Shown here: one piece after another, positions 61,531-64,000 of the stretch
Layout of the letters: the number at the start of each line of letters is the position of its first letter
Position numbering within the stretch: position 1 is the stretch's first letter
DNA from: Epilithonimonas arachidiradicis
GTDB lineage: Bacteria; Bacteroidota; Bacteroidia; Flavobacteriales; Weeksellaceae
NCBI RefSeq assembly: GCF_003610695.1
Contig: NZ_RAQH01000009.1
Location: 141,654-205,653, forward strand
DNA: 64,000 nucleotides
Reading direction: 5' to 3'
Translations under genes and position numbers: made by a program
Notes under the pieces: generated by a model
Databases searched by the model: none
What the model was told of the DNA's origin: nothing
What the model saw: only the letters and a program-made list of their open reading frames with translations

Positions 61531-62874
61531 TTATTTCTCATAAACCAAATAACCATAAGCAGGAAGACTCACATCAGAACCTTTGATTAATTCAGCTTTG
61601 CTATTTGTGAAAACATTCTTATAGCTTCCAACCGAATTATCATCTTCCAATTTGAAATTAACAGCATCTTTTGATGTATTAATCAAAACCAAAACTTCAC
61701 GTTCTCCATTTTTTCTTAGATAAGCCAAAACTTTGTCGTTAGAAGTTGTGTTGATCCAATAAGTCGTTACAGCTGGGTCACCACCTCTTAAAGCAGGATT
61801 TTCAGATTTAAGATTCAATAAAGTTTTATAGAAATCCTCCAATTCGTATTTTCCATTCCAAGGAATTCGGTCTTTTTCGAAAAACTCCAGACGTTTTGTT
61901 TTCATTGGCAATTCTTGTCCGGAATAGAGTAGTGGAACACCATTCCAAGTAGCAGAAAAAACAGCTAAAGCTGGCGCAAAATCGCCGTATTTTTCATATT
62001 CGGTGCCATTCCAAGAGTTTTCGTCGTGGTTTGTAGTAAACCAAGCTCTCATAGAGTTATCGCCGATTTTGGAATATTGCTCCAAAAGATTTTTAAGGTC
62101 AGAAAGCGGTAGATTCTTCTGGTAGAAATCTTTGGAAAGATGCATCCATTTCCAGCTATAGCTCGCATCGAAAACTTTTCCATAATCCGGATTTTCTAGC
62201 TCATCAAATTCGCCTAAGAAGAAAAGAGGTTTCAGTTTCTCCACTTCTGGTCTTGCCTGTTGCCAGAAATCAACTTCTACCCAGCTTGCCAGGTCGCAAC
62301 GGAAACCATCGATGTTAGTTTCCTTTACCCAATATTTCATTGCATCTATCATTGCCAGACGCATTTCTTTGTTGGTATAATCCAACTCAATAATATCGTC
62401 CATTCCGCTCGCTTTATGGAAACTGCCGTCTGGGTCTTTCAGAAACCATTCAGGATGAGATTTTGTCCAAACGTGGTCCCAACCTGTGTGATTCGCTACC
62501 CAGTCGATAATCACTTTGAATCCCATTTTATGCGCTTCATCTACCAAGTGTTTAAAGTTCTCCAAAGTCCCAAATTCAGGATTGATTGTGGTGTAATCAT
62601 ACGCAGCGTAAGGACTTCCCAAACTTCCTTTTTTGTTTTGCTGAGCAATAGGTGTAATTGGCATAAACCACAACGTTTTAACGCCCATTTTTTTCAGCCT
62701 AGGAAGCTCTTTTTCAAATGCTGCAAAAGTACCTTCCGGTGTATATTGTCTAACATTAACTTCGTAGATATTGGTCGTGCGTTTCCATTCTTGCGGATTT
62801 TCCATAGTATGATTCTGGGTTTTGCAGGATAATAATAATGCGGCGAGTGCCGGAAGAAGAATCAGTTTTTTCAT
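61531..62874 (-). CDS. alpha-amylase family (GH13) lipoprotein
   Basis: The 447-residue enzyme has a lipoprotein signal with lipobox LLSC (Cys17). The GH13 barrel shows region I VIIDWVANHTGWDH, region II GFRCDLASWV with nucleophile Asp, region III FFLGEFDELE with the acid/base Glu, and region IV FTTNHDENSW with the transition-state Asp. A small C-terminal beta domain (about 385-447) ends the chain. It acts on alpha-glucans at the envelope, probably on maltodextrin-like oligosaccharides. No SusC/SusD pair is adjacent. Its terminator at 61477 is shared with the convergent oxidoreductase. Confidence 0.93.
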   Translation of the reverse strand: MKKLILLPALAALLLSCKTQNHTMENPQEWKRTTNIYEVNVRQYTPEGTFAAFEKELPRLKKMGVKTLWFMPITPIAQQNKKGSLGSPYAAYDYTTINPEFGTLENFKHLVDEAHKMGFKVIIDWVANHTGWDHVWTKSHPEWFLKDPDGSFHKASGMDDIIELDYTNKEMRLAMIDAMKYWVKETNIDGFRCDLASWVEVDFWQQARPEVEKLKPLFFLGEFDELENPDYGKVFDASYSWKWMHLSKDFYQKNLPLSDLKNLLEQYSKIGDNSMRAWFTTNHDENSWNGTEYEKYGDFAPALAVFSATWNGVPLLYSGQELPMKTKRLEFFEKDRIPWNGKYELEDFYKTLLNLKSENPALRGGDPAVTTYWINTTSNDKVLAYLRKNGEREVLVLINTSKDAVNFKLEDDNSVGSYKNVFTNSKAELIKGSDVSLPAYGYLVYEK

Positions 62875-63112
62875 TCTAAAATTGTTTCTCTTGAGTTGTG
62901 AATTCTTATTGTCTATTCTGTAAATGTAATAAAAATTAAAAAGTCCGAAAAATATGGTCTTGTTAATGTTTTATAAAACTTGATTCTTAAAAAACGACGG
63001 ATTATTTTGATTATTCTTTTGAAATACAATTTTGGGAAAACTTTAATACAAAATAAATAGTAAAGGTATTATTGTTGTATAAAGAAGCAATGAAATGTTA
63101 AATTAAAATATT

Positions 63113-63904
63113 ATGTCAAATTTTAAAGGAAAAACAATTATAGTAACAGGAGCGGCAATGGGTTTAGGATTTGCCGCGGCTGAATCTTTAGCATCAAAAG
63201 GTGCTGACATTACATTGGTAGATTACAATGCAGAAGCGTTAGAAAAAGCAAAAGCAGACCTACAATCCAAATATCCGGATAGCCGATTTCTGACTTTTAC
63301 AGCTGATGTGTCGGTTGAAGAAAATGTTAAAGCTTATGTTGATGCAACGGTAAAAGAATTCGGGAAAGTGGATGGACTTTATAATAATGCAGGAATCGAA
63401 GGAAGACAGGCGTCATTGGTAGATTACGATATAGAGGTTTTTAAAAAAGTTATTGATATCAATCTATTAGGTGTTTATTACGGAATGAAGTATGTGATTC
63501 CGGAACTTCAGAAAAATGGTGGTGGTAGAATTGTAAATGTTGCATCTGTTGGTGGAATCCGTGGTGTGGCAAATCAAACCGCTTATGTTGCGACAAAACA
63601 CGCTGTAGCCGGAATGACAAAAAATGCGGCTTTGGAATATGGGAAATTCAATATCTTAACTAACGCCATTGCACCGGGAGCGATTTTGACGCCAATGGTA
63701 GCGGAAGCTTTTAATCAGGTGAATCCTGCTGACCCGAAAGCGGCGGAAGCAGAATATGCATCCCGAAATCCTACAAGAAAACTGGGCGACCCGAAAGATG
63801 TTGGTAATCTTGTAGCTTATCTGTTGAGTGATGAAAATGGTTATGTTTCCGGACAGGTAATTGCCATTGACGGTGGAGAATCTAATATGTACGGAAATCC
63901 TTAG
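63113..63904 (+). CDS. SDR-family oxidoreductase (classical type)
   Basis: The 263-residue protein has the NAD(P)-binding TGAAMGLGFAAAE, an NNAG (in LYNNAGIEG), the catalytic Ser/Tyr/Lys in NVASVGGIRGV and AYVATKHAVAG (YxxxK) and a C-terminal SGQVIAIDGG. It resembles glucose 1-dehydrogenase/3-oxoacyl-reductase-like enzymes; substrate not determinable. The region before it (62875-63112, 238 bp) holds no gene. A terminator follows at 63942. Confidence 0.92.
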   Translation: MSNFKGKTIIVTGAAMGLGFAAAESLASKGADITLVDYNAEALEKAKADLQSKYPDSRFLTFTADVSVEENVKAYVDATVKEFGKVDGLYNNAGIEGRQASLVDYDIEVFKKVIDINLLGVYYGMKYVIPELQKNGGGRIVNVASVGGIRGVANQTAYVATKHAVAGMTKNAALEYGKFNILTNAIAPGAILTPMVAEAFNQVNPADPKAAEAEYASRNPTRKLGDPKDVGNLVAYLLSDENGYVSGQVIAIDGGESNMYGNP

Positions 63905-63941
63905 AGACACTCTCCCATAAAGTGTGTAAGTTAAAAAGTGA

Positions 63942-63973
63942 GGGCTTGGATTTTATAATCTGAGCCTTTCTTC
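63942..63973 (+). terminator. terminator of the SDR gene
   Basis: GGCTTGGATT (63943-63952) pairs fully with AATCTGAGCC (63957-63966), two G-U pairs, four-base loop, then TTTCTTC. Confidence 0.7.
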
Positions 63974-64000
63974 AAAAATAAGCATAAATTGGTTGAGAAT

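Noticed and set aside
62260..62832. 190-codon plus-strand open frame inside the amylase gene
   Set aside because: Antisense of a gene with all four GH13 motifs; translation has no domain-like pattern.

Overview
The window looks like chromosomal DNA from a member of the Bacteroidota, most likely class Flavobacteriia and close to Chryseobacterium/Weeksellaceae. The evidence is low-GC DNA, type IX secretion (T9SS) C-terminal sorting domains, a GLPGLI-family protein, a TonB-dependent receptor, a fused CcsB-CcsA cytochrome c assembly protein, Bat-type aerotolerance genes, and many Bacteroidota-type promoters (-7 box TAnnTTTG, often with TTG about 19 bp upstream). Genus is an inference. I saw no rRNA or tRNA gene, no CRISPR array, no prophage module and no complete insertion sequence.

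Layout. 0-7.4 kb: a membrane protein, a TonB-dependent receptor, the complete oxidative pentose phosphate operon (gnd-zwf-pgl) and a HAD phosphatase. 7.4-12.9 kb: small hypotheticals, a PQQ-type sugar dehydrogenase lipoprotein, a second HAD phosphatase, a stand-alone response regulator whose start codon lies in a hairpin, a CinA-like amidase and a coding remnant. 12.9-25.5 kb: a long minus-strand block with a copper-type P-ATPase carrying four N-terminal metal-binding repeats, secreted and lipid-anchored proteins, an S41 peptidase, a regulatory-domain/hydrolase fusion, an EamA transporter, a membrane-anchored aspartic-protease-like protein, a membrane-linked XRE regulator, an HMA-AraC fusion regulator and a T9SS beta-helix protein. 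25.6-30 kb: aldo/keto reductase, RRM RNA-binding protein, DUF4153 membrane protein, BlaI-type repressor and PAP2-like phosphatase. 30-34.2 kb: pyruvate dehydrogenase E1-alpha and E2, with a non-coding region behind them. 34.2-42 kb: HD hydrolase, FtsK, CcsBA, and an SPFH protein with a small ribbon-helix-helix gene. 42-49 kb: tyrosine-phosphatase lipoprotein, PNGase F-like T9SS glycoamidase, second SPFH protein, unusual AAA+ protein and an ABC exporter. 49-52.6 kb: BatC-BatD, MarC and a small membrane protein. 52.6-58 kb: two tandem acyl-CoA ligases divergent from an acyl-CoA dehydrogenase. 58-64 kb: second XRE/membrane regulator, serine hydrolase, Rrf2 regulator with its NAD(P)-binding oxidoreductase, alpha-amylase lipoprotein and an SDR.

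The non-coding DNA holds the most unusual material. Three copies of one dispersed structured element (29998-30150 minus, 33249-33424 plus, 61330-61432 minus) share a long hairpin with the same unpaired C, while the stem sequences differ and still pair. Two of them flank the pyruvate dehydrogenase genes. Just before the second copy lies an array of eight ACAAnnTGT-like near-palindromes spaced 20-21 bp (one gap of 30). The Rrf2 regulator and its target share an operator TGTAA-N9-TTACA that covers the -33 region of the regulator's own promoter.
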